From positions 1-35,792 of the forward strand of contig FZLS01000024.1 in NCBI GenBank assembly GCA_900197625.1: 35,792 nucleotides of DNA. Reading direction: 5' to 3'. Made by a program: the position numbers and the translations under genes. Source of the stretch: Rhodobacteraceae bacterium Water-Bin34. GTDB taxonomy: Bacteria; Pseudomonadota; Alphaproteobacteria; Rhodobacterales; Rhodobacteraceae. How positions within the stretch are numbered: the first letter of the stretch is position 1; every line of letters begins with the position of its first letter. This document shows, one piece after another, positions 1 through 7,740 of this stretch. The notes below the pieces were generated by a model. The model saw only the letters and a program-made list of their open reading frames with translations. It searched no databases and was not told the DNA's origin.

Positions 1-407
1 TAGCAGATGCTAAAGCAAGGTTAGACCCAGTGCAATCTAAGTATCGTGTACTGTTCGAGAACCCTGCTGAACCAGAAGCACCAGCTGCAGTGCTTGTACC
101 AGATCCTAATTGGCTAGCAGCAGCATTAGCTGGTGATGTGCTACCCCCAATTGATACGTATTTACGTGATCAAAATGTGCCAGATGGTGAACCTAAAGAA
201 CATCCATACGCCGAACCTATTGGTGCTATGACAGAAGAACAAGCAATAGAATACTTAGTAATGAAAGATATTAGTCCAGCAATCTGGCGGGACTACAAAG
301 GCAACAGAACAATCATGAAGATTGTACCAGTAGAATTGATCCCATCGGATCGTAGCTTCCGCAATGCGTGGAGAATAACTCAAGCTGAACAGGAGATCGC
401 AGCATGA
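1..407 (+). CDS. C-terminal part of an unidentified phage protein (5' end outside the window)
   Basis: The frame is open from the left edge (first full codon at position 3) to the TGA at 405-407, so the gene almost certainly starts upstream. The GTG at 30 has no ribosome binding site and should not be taken as the start. The visible part is alanine/proline-rich at first and ends with a PSDRSFRNAW motif that recurs in the next gene. Its stop overlaps the next start as ATGA. Proteins with this DRTFRnAW motif occur in many phages near tail genes, from memory. The exact function is unknown; a tail or tail-associated role is inferred only from position next to the neck genes. Confidence 0.6.
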   Translation, partial: ADAKARLDPVQSKYRVLFENPAEPEAPAAVLVPDPNWLAAALAGDVLPPIDTYLRDQNVPDGEPKEHPYAEPIGAMTEEQAIEYLVMKDISPAIWRDYKGNRTIMKIVPVELIPSDRSFRNAWRITQAEQEIAA

Positions 408-751
408 CCACTTTTATTAATATCGATGGGGTTTCTAAAGATGCCTCAAGTTTAACAGTACCTTCTGATCGTACCTTTCGTGGTGCATGGGAGTTTAATT
501 CAGACGTAGTTGAAGTGAATATGACAGCCGCTAAAGCTATTCATAAAGACAATCTACGAGCAGAGCGTAAACCAAGATTAGAAGCTTTGGATGTATCATA
601 TATGAAAGCATTAGAAGCTGGATCAGGTGCACCAGCAATTGCAACAGAGAAAGATACTCTACGCAATATTACAGCAGATGCACGTATTGATGCAGCAACT
701 ACACCGGATGAATTAAAAGCATTAACTCTAGCTGCTCTATTAGGTGAATAA
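404..751 (+). CDS. Small phage protein with PSDRTFRGAW motif
   Basis: This 115-residue protein starts at an ATG overlapping the previous stop (ATGA), which suggests translational coupling. It carries PSDRTFRGAW near residues 20-29, followed by a predicted helical segment rich in K, R and E, with LEALDVSYMKALEAG near residues 60-74. It ends in an alanine/leucine-rich helix that includes TTPDELKAL. This arrangement (DRtFRnAW, then a helical LD-x-x-Y/F-x-x-A segment, then a short C-terminal helix) is a common phage family that I recognise but cannot assign a function to. It lies upstream of a late promoter and gp13, so a virion or tail-assembly role is plausible. It is probably expressed late. 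Confidence 0.7.
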   Translation: MTTFINIDGVSKDASSLTVPSDRTFRGAWEFNSDVVEVNMTAAKAIHKDNLRAERKPRLEALDVSYMKALEAGSGAPAIATEKDTLRNITADARIDAATTPDELKALTLAALLGE

Positions 752-767
752 CAGCTCTATTTTTTAT

Positions 768-775
768 TATAAATA
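768..775 (+). promoter_or_regulatory. T4-type late promoter box TATAAATA upstream of gp13
   Basis: A perfect TATAAATA lies in the 49-base gap between the preceding stop and the gp13 start, 25 bases upstream of that ATG. In T4 this octamer is the -10 element recognised by the gp55 sigma factor, with no -35 element. A gp55 homologue is encoded in this window. It probably drives the gp13-gp17 neck/terminase group. Confidence 0.8.
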
Positions 776-800
776 GTACTGTATAGGACAGGAATTAACA

Positions 801-1553
801 ATGGCAAATCCAAACTCAAGAGCTACACTAATTGAATATTGTCTACGTAGACTAGGTGATCCTGTGATTGAGATCAACGTTGATCCTGATCAGCAAGAAG
901 ATCGAGTAGATGAAGCTCTACAGTACTATCAAGAGTTTCATTCTGATGCTACTATGAGAACATTTCTTAAGCATCAAGTTACAGCAGATGATGTTACTAA
1001 TGAGTATATTACTCTGAGTGACAGTGTACAGTTTGTATCTAGAATGTTCTCTGTTGATGGTGGTACTATGACAAGAAACTTCTTTGATGTTAAGTATCAG
1101 TTACATCTAAACGATATTGCTAATATGCATAGCTATATTGGTGACCTTGCATACTATGAACAGATGCAGCAGTACCTATCATTACTTGATATGAGAATGA
1201 ATGGTAATCCTCAGGTTAATTTTATACGTAAACAGAATAGACTTTATATTCACGGTGAGTTCGCTAACAAAGATATCAAACAAGGTGATTATATTATCAT
1301 TGAAATTTATGAAGTTATTGATGCTGATACTCACACTAAAGTATATAATGATATGTGGTTAAAAGAATATACTACTGCTCTTATCAAACAACAATGGGGT
1401 GCTAACCTTATGAAGTTTGAGGGTATGCAATTACCTGGTGGAGTTATGCTAAACGGTCGTCAATTGTATGATGATGCAACTGGTGATATAGATCGTCTGA
1501 GAGAATCAATCAGACTAGAACATGAGATGCCAGCAGACTTCTTTGTAGGATAA
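801..1553 (+). CDS. 13: gp13 neck protein
   Basis: This 250-residue protein matches T4 gp13, a neck protein that joins the DNA-filled head to the tail. The N-terminus, with a RATLIEYCLRRLGDPVIEIN stretch followed by a DQQEDRVDEAL segment, is the conserved family signature. So is the middle segment with a hydrophobic core rich in Y and I. A GGAC/AGGA-type ribosome binding site precedes the ATG, and a TATAAATA late promoter lies 25 bases upstream. It is followed after 3 bases by gp14, the partner neck protein. The order 13-14-15-16-17 is the T4 order. Confidence 0.93.
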   Translation: MANPNSRATLIEYCLRRLGDPVIEINVDPDQQEDRVDEALQYYQEFHSDATMRTFLKHQVTADDVTNEYITLSDSVQFVSRMFSVDGGTMTRNFFDVKYQLHLNDIANMHSYIGDLAYYEQMQQYLSLLDMRMNGNPQVNFIRKQNRLYIHGEFANKDIKQGDYIIIEIYEVIDADTHTKVYNDMWLKEYTTALIKQQWGANLMKFEGMQLPGGVMLNGRQLYDDATGDIDRLRESIRLEHEMPADFFVG

Positions 1554-1556
1554 ACA

Positions 1557-2657
1557 ATGGCTACTAATCCATATTTCAGTCAATCAGTAAGATCAGAACA
1601 ACATCTATTCGAAGATATCGTAATAGAATCTTTAAAGTTGTATGGTCAAGATATCTATTATCTACCTAGAGATATTGTTAACGAAGATAGAATCTTAGGT
1701 GATGATGTACCTTCTAGATTTAACTCATCTTATAAGATTGAGATGTATATTGAGAACGTAGATGGATTTGATGGTGAAGGAGATCTATTCTCTAAGTTTG
1801 GAGTAGAGATCAGAGACCAAGCAACGTTTATTGTTTCTAGACGTAGATGGGATCAGACTATTCAAAGATATGACAATGAGATTACCATTGCAAGACCTGC
1901 TGAAGGTGACTTGCTTTATATTCCATTCTCATCTAAACTATTTCAAATTACTCATGTAGAGCATGAGCAGCCATTCTATCAGTTAGCTAACCTTCCAACG
2001 TTTAAATTACGCTGTGAGCTCTTCGAATATAACGATGAAGACTTCGACACAAATGTAGATGTTATAGATGATATTCAAACTGATTATGCATATGCATATA
2101 ATCTAACAATGAATACAACTAAGACAACAGCCACAGCAACTGCTACACTTACAGGTGGTAATATAACCACTATTAGTGTTACTGATGGAGGTTTTGGATA
2201 TACATCTGTACCTATCGTTACAATAAACGGAGATGGTACTGGCACAGCTGTTCTATCAGGTACAGGCTCAATAACTGCTATTACTATAACTAACCCAGGA
2301 GGTGCTTATGTAGTTGCTCCTACTATTACGATAGCAGATCCTGATGGTATTAAATATACAGTTGGTGAGATGGCTGATCAAACCTTATCAGATGGAACGA
2401 TTTTATCTGGAGAAATAGCTAATTTTAACCCTGATACTAATGTATTAAAACTAGTTAATGTTGGTGCTAATGATGGTAAGTTCCATCTACCTGTTACAAA
2501 TAGAACCTTTATTGATAGAACGACATCTCAAGGTGCTGTAGTATCTGCGCTTAATGAAGATAATCAGATATCTGCTAATGAGCAAAACGAATACTTTGAT
2601 ACTCTAACTGACTTCTTAGACTTTAGTGAATCGAACCCATTTGGAGATCCTAGCTAA
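1557..2657 (+). CDS. 14: gp14 neck protein with inserted GGxGY repeat region
   Basis: This is the second neck protein, forming the head-tail connector with gp13. The N-terminal 165 residues resemble gp14 of T4-like phages (SVRSEQHLFEDIVIESLKLY near 10-29, then YYLPRDIVNEDRILGDD). At 366 residues it is about 110 longer than T4 gp14 (256). The extra length is partly a Gly/Thr-rich beta-type segment at residues 190-265, in which GGFGYTSVPIVTI and GGAYVVAPTITI are two copies of a repeat often found in phage structural proteins. The stop codon overlaps the gp15 start by one base (TAATG). The C-terminal YFDTLTDFLDFSESNPFGDPS resembles the end of gp14 family members. Confidence 0.92.
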   Translation: MATNPYFSQSVRSEQHLFEDIVIESLKLYGQDIYYLPRDIVNEDRILGDDVPSRFNSSYKIEMYIENVDGFDGEGDLFSKFGVEIRDQATFIVSRRRWDQTIQRYDNEITIARPAEGDLLYIPFSSKLFQITHVEHEQPFYQLANLPTFKLRCELFEYNDEDFDTNVDVIDDIQTDYAYAYNLTMNTTKTTATATATLTGGNITTISVTDGGFGYTSVPIVTINGDGTGTAVLSGTGSITAITITNPGGAYVVAPTITIADPDGIKYTVGEMADQTLSDGTILSGEIANFNPDTNVLKLVNVGANDGKFHLPVTNRTFIDRTTSQGAVVSALNEDNQISANEQNEYFDTLTDFLDFSESNPFGDPS

Positions 2658-3427
2658 TGTTTGGTAATTATTTTTATCACGAACGAGTAAGACGCTCTGT
2701 AGCTATCTTTGGTAAGGTATTTAATGATATCTATGTACTAAGAAAAAACTCTGCAGGCGCTGTTATTAGTACCGTGAAGGTTCCACTATCATATGCTCCT
2801 AAAGCTAAGTTCTTAGATCGTATTAGAGAGCAGGCTGACTTGGCTTCAGGCCAACGAGTAGCGCTTAAGCTTCCTAGAATGTCTTTTGAGATTGTATCTT
2901 ATACATATGACCCAACAAGACAGTTGCAGAAGACTTCTAACTTTATGCAGACAGGTTCTACAGCAGCGCAAAGAGCTAAAATTAATGCTTATGTACCATA
3001 CAACATAACTTTTCAGTTAAACGTATATGCTAAGACTCAAGACGATGCTTTACAGATAGTAGAGCAAATTATGCCTTACTTTGCTCCTCAATATAATCTT
3101 ACAATGTCTCCTATTAGCGCTTATCCAGATCTAAAAGAAGATGTACCTATCACTCTACAATCAGTTGACTTTGCTGATGACTTTGAAGGTGATGTTGCAA
3201 CCAGAAGAACTATTATATATACTCTTACATTCGAAATGAAAGCAAACTTCTACGGACCTATTGCTGATAAGAATGTTATTACAAAGGCTATACCTAAGAT
3301 TGATTTAGATGATAAAGGTATTGCTGACAGTGACTACTTAACTATTACAATAACTCCTACACCTGCTGGTGTTAGTGCAGACAGTGATTATGGATTCTCG
3401 GAAGTATATAACTATGAGCTCGAATGA
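2657..3427 (+). CDS. 15: gp15 tail completion / sheath stabiliser
   Basis: This 256-residue protein (T4 gp15 is 272) caps the tail tube and sheath and provides the surface on which the head's gp13/gp14 neck docks. It begins MFGNYFYHERVRRSVAIFG, a typical family start. It continues through LPRMSFEIVSYTYDPTRQLQ near residues 74-93 and the mixed beta region YVPYNITFQLNVYAKTQDDA, both characteristic of gp15. It overlaps gp14 by one base and the likely gp16 start by 14 bases, so the three are probably translated as a unit. Identification rests on recognisable family motifs and gene order. Confidence 0.93.
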   Translation: MFGNYFYHERVRRSVAIFGKVFNDIYVLRKNSAGAVISTVKVPLSYAPKAKFLDRIREQADLASGQRVALKLPRMSFEIVSYTYDPTRQLQKTSNFMQTGSTAAQRAKINAYVPYNITFQLNVYAKTQDDALQIVEQIMPYFAPQYNLTMSPISAYPDLKEDVPITLQSVDFADDFEGDVATRRTIIYTLTFEMKANFYGPIADKNVITKAIPKIDLDDKGIADSDYLTITITPTPAGVSADSDYGFSEVYNYELE

Positions 3428-3749
3428 TAATAAAGAAAATGATTTTGAACTAGTACGAAGAATTAAGCATGGACTTCTCGTAAAAGGTGAAGAAGCCTTA
3501 GAAGATATGATTCAAGTTGCTCGTGCTACAGAACATCCGAGAGCTTATGAAGTACTTTCTGGTATGTTAAAAAATGTATCAGACGCTGGTGATTCTCTTA
3601 TTGACATTCATAAGAAGAAACATGATATGGAAAAGAAAGAAGTTCCTGCTCTTCCAACAACTAATAATAATGTTTTTGTCGGATCAACTACTGATCTGCA
3701 ACGTATGTTGATGAAAGATGTGGAAACAATAGAACACGAAGATGAATGA
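3414..3749 (+). CDS. 16: gp16 small terminase subunit
   Basis: The small terminase regulates genome packaging by gp17. The chosen ATG at 3414 has a GGAAG ribosome binding site nine bases upstream and gives 111 residues; a GTG at 3369 and an ATG at 3390 are in frame but less well placed. The middle is predicted helical (FELVRRIKHGLLVKGEEALE, then ARATEHPRAYEVLSGMLKN), consistent with the oligomerising coiled-coil core of gp16. T4 gp16 is longer (164), so this is a compact form as in marine T4-like phages. It overlaps both gp15 and gp17, in the standard order. Confidence 0.88.
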   Translation: MSSNDNKENDFELVRRIKHGLLVKGEEALEDMIQVARATEHPRAYEVLSGMLKNVSDAGDSLIDIHKKKHDMEKKEVPALPTTNNNVFVGSTTDLQRMLMKDVETIEHEDE

Positions 3750-5340
3750 TACATATTTAGGTAATCCTAATGTAAAACGTGACGGAGTAACTACACAGTT
3801 TAATGTATTCGAAGTAGAAGAATACAAGAAGTGTATGAAAGATCCTTCTTACTTTGCATCAAAATTCTGTAAGATTATTCACCTTGACAAGGGGTTGGTT
3901 AACTTTGAGCTCTATGACTATCAGAGTAGAATGTTTGATCACTTTACTAATGAACGTTTTTCTATTGTTCTAGCTTGTAGACAGTCTGGTAAATCTATAT
4001 CATCTGTTGCTTATATACTTTGGTTTGCTGTGTTTCATCCTGAGAAGGTTGTTGCTATCTTAGCTAACAAAGGAGCGACATCTATGGAGATGCTTGGTAG
4101 AGTTATTCTTATGTTAGAGAATCTACCATTCTATCTACAACCAGGATGTAAATCACTCAATAAGAAATCAATAGAGTTTAGTAATAACTCTCGTATCGTT
4201 GCTGCAGCTACTTCAGGATCATCTATTCGTGGTATGTCTGTTAACCTTCTGTACTTAGACGAGTTTGCGTTCGTTGATGATGCAGCTACATTCTATACAT
4301 CAACATATCCTGTTATTTCATCTGGTACTAATACTAAGGTTATTATTACATCTACTGCTAATGGTGTTGGTAATATGTTTCATAAGCTTTGGGAAGGTGC
4401 TGTACAAGGTACAAATGATTATACACCTTTTAGAGTTGATTGGTGGGATGTTCCAGGACGTGATGATAATTGGAAACAACAAACTATAGCTAACACGTCT
4501 CTCTTACAATTCGATCAAGAGTTTGGTAATACCTTCTTTGGCACTGGAGACACACTCATAGACGGCTCTACCCTTATGGAGCTTAGGGCTAAAGATCCTA
4601 TTAAAGTACTAGAGGGTGGAAACCTCTTAGTATATAAAGAACCTGAAAAGAAACATAATTATATTTGTACTGTTGATGTTGCAAAGGGTGTAGGAGGTGA
4701 TTATAGTACTTTCAATATTATAGACGTATCCGTATCACCATTTGAGCAAGTATGTGTATATAAGAATAATCGTATATCACCTTTACTGTTTCCTAATATC
4801 ATATATAAGTACTGTTTTAATTATAACGAAGCTTATGTTGTAGTAGAGAATAATGATCAAGGTACAATTGTATGTAACGGATTGTATCATGAATTAGAGT
4901 ATGAGAATCTACATCTAGAGTCTGCTTTGAAAGCAAATGGCTTAGGTGTTATGATGAATAAGAAAGTTAAACGTCTAGGTTGTTCTACTATAAAAGACAT
5001 CGTAGAAAATGGTAAGCTTACTATACACGATCAAGACACTATCATTGAGATGTCTACATTCGTTGCTAAAGGTCAGTCATATGAAGCATCTGATGGTAAT
5101 CATGATGATCTAATGATGAATCTAGTAATGTTTGGATACTTTACTCTTGGTGATAGGTTTATGGATATGACAGACATATCTATGAAAGAAATGATGTTTA
5201 AACAAAGAATGAACGAAATAGAGAATGATATCCTTGATTGGGGTTATCATGATGATGGTTTAGCTGATACTCCTGAGCCAGAACCAGATGATCCATGGAA
5301 TATCGGTAGAGGTAAGCCATGGGTAGAGGAATATTACTGA
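3742..5340 (+). CDS. 17: gp17 large terminase (packaging ATPase-nuclease)
   Basis: This is the motor that cuts concatemeric DNA and pumps it into proheads through portal gp20. The ATPase domain shows Walker A CRQSGKS (residues 79-85), Walker B LLYLDEF (169-175, D173/E174) and coupling motif TSTANG (203-208). The C-terminal RNase H-fold nuclease shows TVDVAKGVGGDYS with D312, VVVEN with E369, and HDDLMMN with D455/D456 as likely metal ligands. Length is 532 residues against 610 in T4. It overlaps gp16 by 8 bases. A late promoter follows its stop. Confidence 0.97.
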   Translation: MNDTYLGNPNVKRDGVTTQFNVFEVEEYKKCMKDPSYFASKFCKIIHLDKGLVNFELYDYQSRMFDHFTNERFSIVLACRQSGKSISSVAYILWFAVFHPEKVVAILANKGATSMEMLGRVILMLENLPFYLQPGCKSLNKKSIEFSNNSRIVAAATSGSSIRGMSVNLLYLDEFAFVDDAATFYTSTYPVISSGTNTKVIITSTANGVGNMFHKLWEGAVQGTNDYTPFRVDWWDVPGRDDNWKQQTIANTSLLQFDQEFGNTFFGTGDTLIDGSTLMELRAKDPIKVLEGGNLLVYKEPEKKHNYICTVDVAKGVGGDYSTFNIIDVSVSPFEQVCVYKNNRISPLLFPNIIYKYCFNYNEAYVVVENNDQGTIVCNGLYHELEYENLHLESALKANGLGVMMNKKVKRLGCSTIKDIVENGKLTIHDQDTIIEMSTFVAKGQSYEASDGNHDDLMMNLVMFGYFTLGDRFMDMTDISMKEMMFKQRMNEIENDILDWGYHDDGLADTPEPEPDDPWNIGRGKPWVEEYY

Positions 5341-5352
5341 GAATAAAAAGAT

Positions 5353-5360
5353 TATAAATA
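5353..5360 (+). promoter_or_regulatory. T4-type late promoter box TATAAATA upstream of gp18
   Basis: A perfect TATAAATA octamer sits in the 78-base gap between gp17 and gp18, 58 bases before the gp18 ATG. It is expected to be read by the phage gp55 sigma and to give high late expression of sheath and tube proteins. The leader between it and gp18 contains an AAAAGGAAAAGAG ribosome binding site. Confidence 0.8.
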
Positions 5361-5418
5361 ACGGTAATTGAACATCCTTATCATGACATCTTATCATTAA
5401 CTCAAAAGGAAAAGAGAA

Positions 5419-7140
5419 ATGGCAGCATTTAGTCCCTCTGAATCTCCTGCGATAACAGTAAAAGAAGTAGACCTTTCGGGTTTCGTCCCAAATGTCCAAT
5501 CTACTACTGGTGCCTTCGTAGGGAATTTTCGATGGGGTCCCGCCAAGAAAGCTACACTGGTTGATACAGAAGCTACGCTTGCCGAGAAGTTTGGATCCCC
5601 AACAACAACAGGCGCTGTAGACTTCTTGTCAGCAGCACAATTCTTAAGATATTCTTCTGCTATGTTCGTCGTACGCGAACTTACATCAGCAGCAAAAAAC
5701 GCAACATCATCCACAACAGTTGTAACTAACGTTAACAACAGAGATCATTGGGATGAAGTTAAAAGCGCATTCGGTGCAGACTCAGGCGATACAAACGTCG
5801 GAGCATGGATCGGTAAATGGGCTGGAGCCTTAGGTAACTCACTTAAAGTAGACATCTGTACAGCAGCAGGCTTTGCATCTTGGTCTTACAAAGGAGAGTT
5901 TGACGCAGCTCCAGGAACATCAGCATATGCATCTGCAAGAGGCGGTGCAGCTGATGAGTGTCACATCGTAGTGGTAGACGAAGACGGAGATATTTCAGGT
6001 ACAGTTGGTTCTGTACTAGAAAGATTCGCATTCGTATCTATGGCTTCAGATGCTAAAGCAGCAGACGGTACAAACAACTATGCAGCAGATGTGGTTAATA
6101 GCACATCAGAGTATGTATGGTTAGCACATTGGGATGGTGATCTATCTACAATGTCAAATGCAGGTACTGCAGCGGCTAGCACTTCATTTGGTAACCCAAG
6201 CGCAGCGATTTCTAAATCATTAACAGGTGGTGTAGATTCTGCAGCACTAACAACAGCTGAAGTAGCAACAGGATTTGATCTTTATCAAGATACAGACACA
6301 ATCCAAGTTGACTTCTTAATTGCACCAGGTATGGCTAACGCATCTGATCAAGCAACAGTTGTTAACGATCTAGCAGGTATTGCTGGAACAACAAGAAAAG
6401 ATTGTATCGTAGTAACATCACCAGATAGAGCAGCAGTGGTTAACAATGCAACTCCTGTAGCTTCTTCTGTAACAACAGCAGCTGGATTTAATAGTTCATC
6501 ATACGTTGTTGTAGATAACAACTACTTAAAAGTATACGACAAATTTAACGATCAATATGTACATATTCCTGCTGCTTCTACAACAGCTGGTGTTATGGCA
6601 GCTACAGATGCAAATGCTGCACCATGGTTCTCACCAGCAGGTCAGAGACGTGGACAGTACTTCGGTGTAACAGCTTTAGCATATTCTCCTACAAAGGCAG
6701 AAAGAGATACACTATACAAAGCAGGTATTAATCCAGTAGCAAACATTCCTGGCCAAGGTATTCTTCTATTCGGTGACAAAACATTCTTGAACAGACCTTC
6801 TGCATTTGACAGAGTAAATGTTCGTAGATTGTTCTTAGTCATGGAGAGAGCAATTGCAGCAGCGGCTAGAAATGTAATGTTTGAATTCAACGACGAGTTT
6901 ACTCGCGCAGAGTTCGTAAACATTGTAGAGCCATTCTTGAGAGAAATCCAAGGTCGCCGCGGTATTACAGACTTCAAAGTTGTTTGCGATGCAACCAACA
7001 ATGGAGCAGCTGTTATTGACCGTAATGAATTCATCGCGAATATCTTCGTTAAGCCTGCACGTTCAATCAACTACGTTACACTAAACTTCGTAGCTGTTAG
7101 AACTGGTGTTGACTTCGAAGAAGTCGCAGGCACGGTATAG
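5419..7140 (+). CDS. 18: gp18 contractile tail sheath
   Basis: This 573-residue protein (T4 gp18 is 659) forms the contractile outer tail. The N-terminus with PSESPAITVKEVDLSGFVPN and GAFVGNFRWGPA is typical of gp18-family sheaths. So is the C-terminal end with YVTLNFVAVRTGVDFEEVAG (about residues 549-568), part of the strand-exchange region linking subunits. GRRGITDFKVVCD near residue 515 is also conserved. The middle is variable, as expected for exposed domains. A strong ribosome binding site (AAAAGGAAAAGAG) and a TATAAATA late promoter precede it. It is followed by the tube gene after 11 bases. Confidence 0.96.
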   Translation: MAAFSPSESPAITVKEVDLSGFVPNVQSTTGAFVGNFRWGPAKKATLVDTEATLAEKFGSPTTTGAVDFLSAAQFLRYSSAMFVVRELTSAAKNATSSTTVVTNVNNRDHWDEVKSAFGADSGDTNVGAWIGKWAGALGNSLKVDICTAAGFASWSYKGEFDAAPGTSAYASARGGAADECHIVVVDEDGDISGTVGSVLERFAFVSMASDAKAADGTNNYAADVVNSTSEYVWLAHWDGDLSTMSNAGTAAASTSFGNPSAAISKSLTGGVDSAALTTAEVATGFDLYQDTDTIQVDFLIAPGMANASDQATVVNDLAGIAGTTRKDCIVVTSPDRAAVVNNATPVASSVTTAAGFNSSSYVVVDNNYLKVYDKFNDQYVHIPAASTTAGVMAATDANAAPWFSPAGQRRGQYFGVTALAYSPTKAERDTLYKAGINPVANIPGQGILLFGDKTFLNRPSAFDRVNVRRLFLVMERAIAAAARNVMFEFNDEFTRAEFVNIVEPFLREIQGRRGITDFKVVCDATNNGAAVIDRNEFIANIFVKPARSINYVTLNFVAVRTGVDFEEVAGTV

Positions 7141-7151
7141 GAGATACATAG

Positions 7152-7679
7152 ATGGCTATTCTAGGAGTAGATGACTTTAAAGCCAAGTTGAGAGGTGGCG
7201 GTGCTAGACCAAATCTGTTCAAAGCAACCATTAACTTCCCAGCATATGCAGGTGGAGATGTAGAAGTAACATCCTTCCTCTGTGAGGCAGCACAACTACC
7301 TGGTTCAACGATCACACCGATCATTGTTCCATTCAGAGGTAGACAATTAAAAATGTCTGGAGACCGTACATTCGAAGCATGGACTCCAACAATCATAAAC
7401 GATACGGATTTTGTAATTCGTGATTCAATGGAACGTTGGATGAACGGTATGAATGCACATAGTGCTAATACTGGTTTAACTAACGTTGTTGATTACGAAG
7501 CAGACTTACTTGTAGAGCAATTAGATAAAGATGGCTCAACAATTAAGACATATAACTTCCGAGGGTGTTTCCCAACAGCTGTATCACCAATCGATCTGAG
7601 CTATGCTTCAGAGAGTGAGATTGAACGATTCACTGTTGAGTTCCAAGTACAGTACTGGGAATCAAATACCACTTCGTAA
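7152..7679 (+). CDS. 19: gp19 tail tube protein
   Basis: This 175-residue protein (T4 gp19 is 163) polymerises into the inner tube through which DNA passes. LFKATINFPAYAGGDVEVT near residues 22-40, CEAAQLPGSTITPIIVPFRG near 44-63 and GDRTFEAWTPTIINDTDFVI near 70-89 are hallmark segments of the gp19 family (Pfam T4_gp19 type). It directly follows the sheath gene with a GGAGATACAT ribosome binding site, and is probably co-transcribed from the late promoter at 5353. Confidence 0.95.
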   Translation: MAILGVDDFKAKLRGGGARPNLFKATINFPAYAGGDVEVTSFLCEAAQLPGSTITPIIVPFRGRQLKMSGDRTFEAWTPTIINDTDFVIRDSMERWMNGMNAHSANTGLTNVVDYEADLLVEQLDKDGSTIKTYNFRGCFPTAVSPIDLSYASESEIERFTVEFQVQYWESNTTS

Positions 7680-7685
7680 GACTAC

Positions 7686-7693
7686 TATAAATA
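7686..7693 (+). promoter_or_regulatory. T4-type late promoter box TATAAATA upstream of gp20
   Basis: A perfect TATAAATA begins six bases after the gp19 stop and lies 47 bases before the gp20 ATG. The start of transcription would fall roughly ten bases downstream, inside or beside the hairpin at 7697-7720. Confidence 0.78.
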
Positions 7694-7696
7694 GAT

Positions 7697-7720
7697 AGAG
7701 GGACTAGAGATGGTCCCTCT
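7697..7720 (+). terminator. Hairpin between gp19 and gp20 (weak terminator or leader structure)
   Basis: AGAGGGAC and GTCCCTCT form a perfect 8-bp stem around an 8-base loop. There is only a weak T-rich tract afterwards (TACTCTAATT), so termination would be inefficient. It lies immediately downstream of the TATAAATA box, so it would be in or at the start of the gp20 leader RNA. It may stabilise the mRNA or limit read-through from gp18-gp19. Confidence 0.5.
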
Positions 7721-7740
7721 TACTCTAATTAGGAATTAAC

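Noticed and set aside
4265..4489. 74-codon + strand frame in gp17
   Set aside because: It is out of frame with intact terminase motifs, Leu/Ile/His-rich, and lacks a ribosome binding site.
5377..5397. Direct repeat CTTATCAT (two copies) in the gp18 leader
   Set aside because: It is too short and AT-rich to be distinguished from chance without comparison to relatives.
5397..5738. 113-codon antisense frame at the gp17-gp18 junction
   Set aside because: It covers the late promoter, leader and conserved gp18 N-terminus on the other strand; the product is low complexity.
6642..7070. 142-codon antisense frame in gp18
   Set aside because: The sense strand encodes conserved sheath sequence; the antisense product resembles no family and has no start signals.
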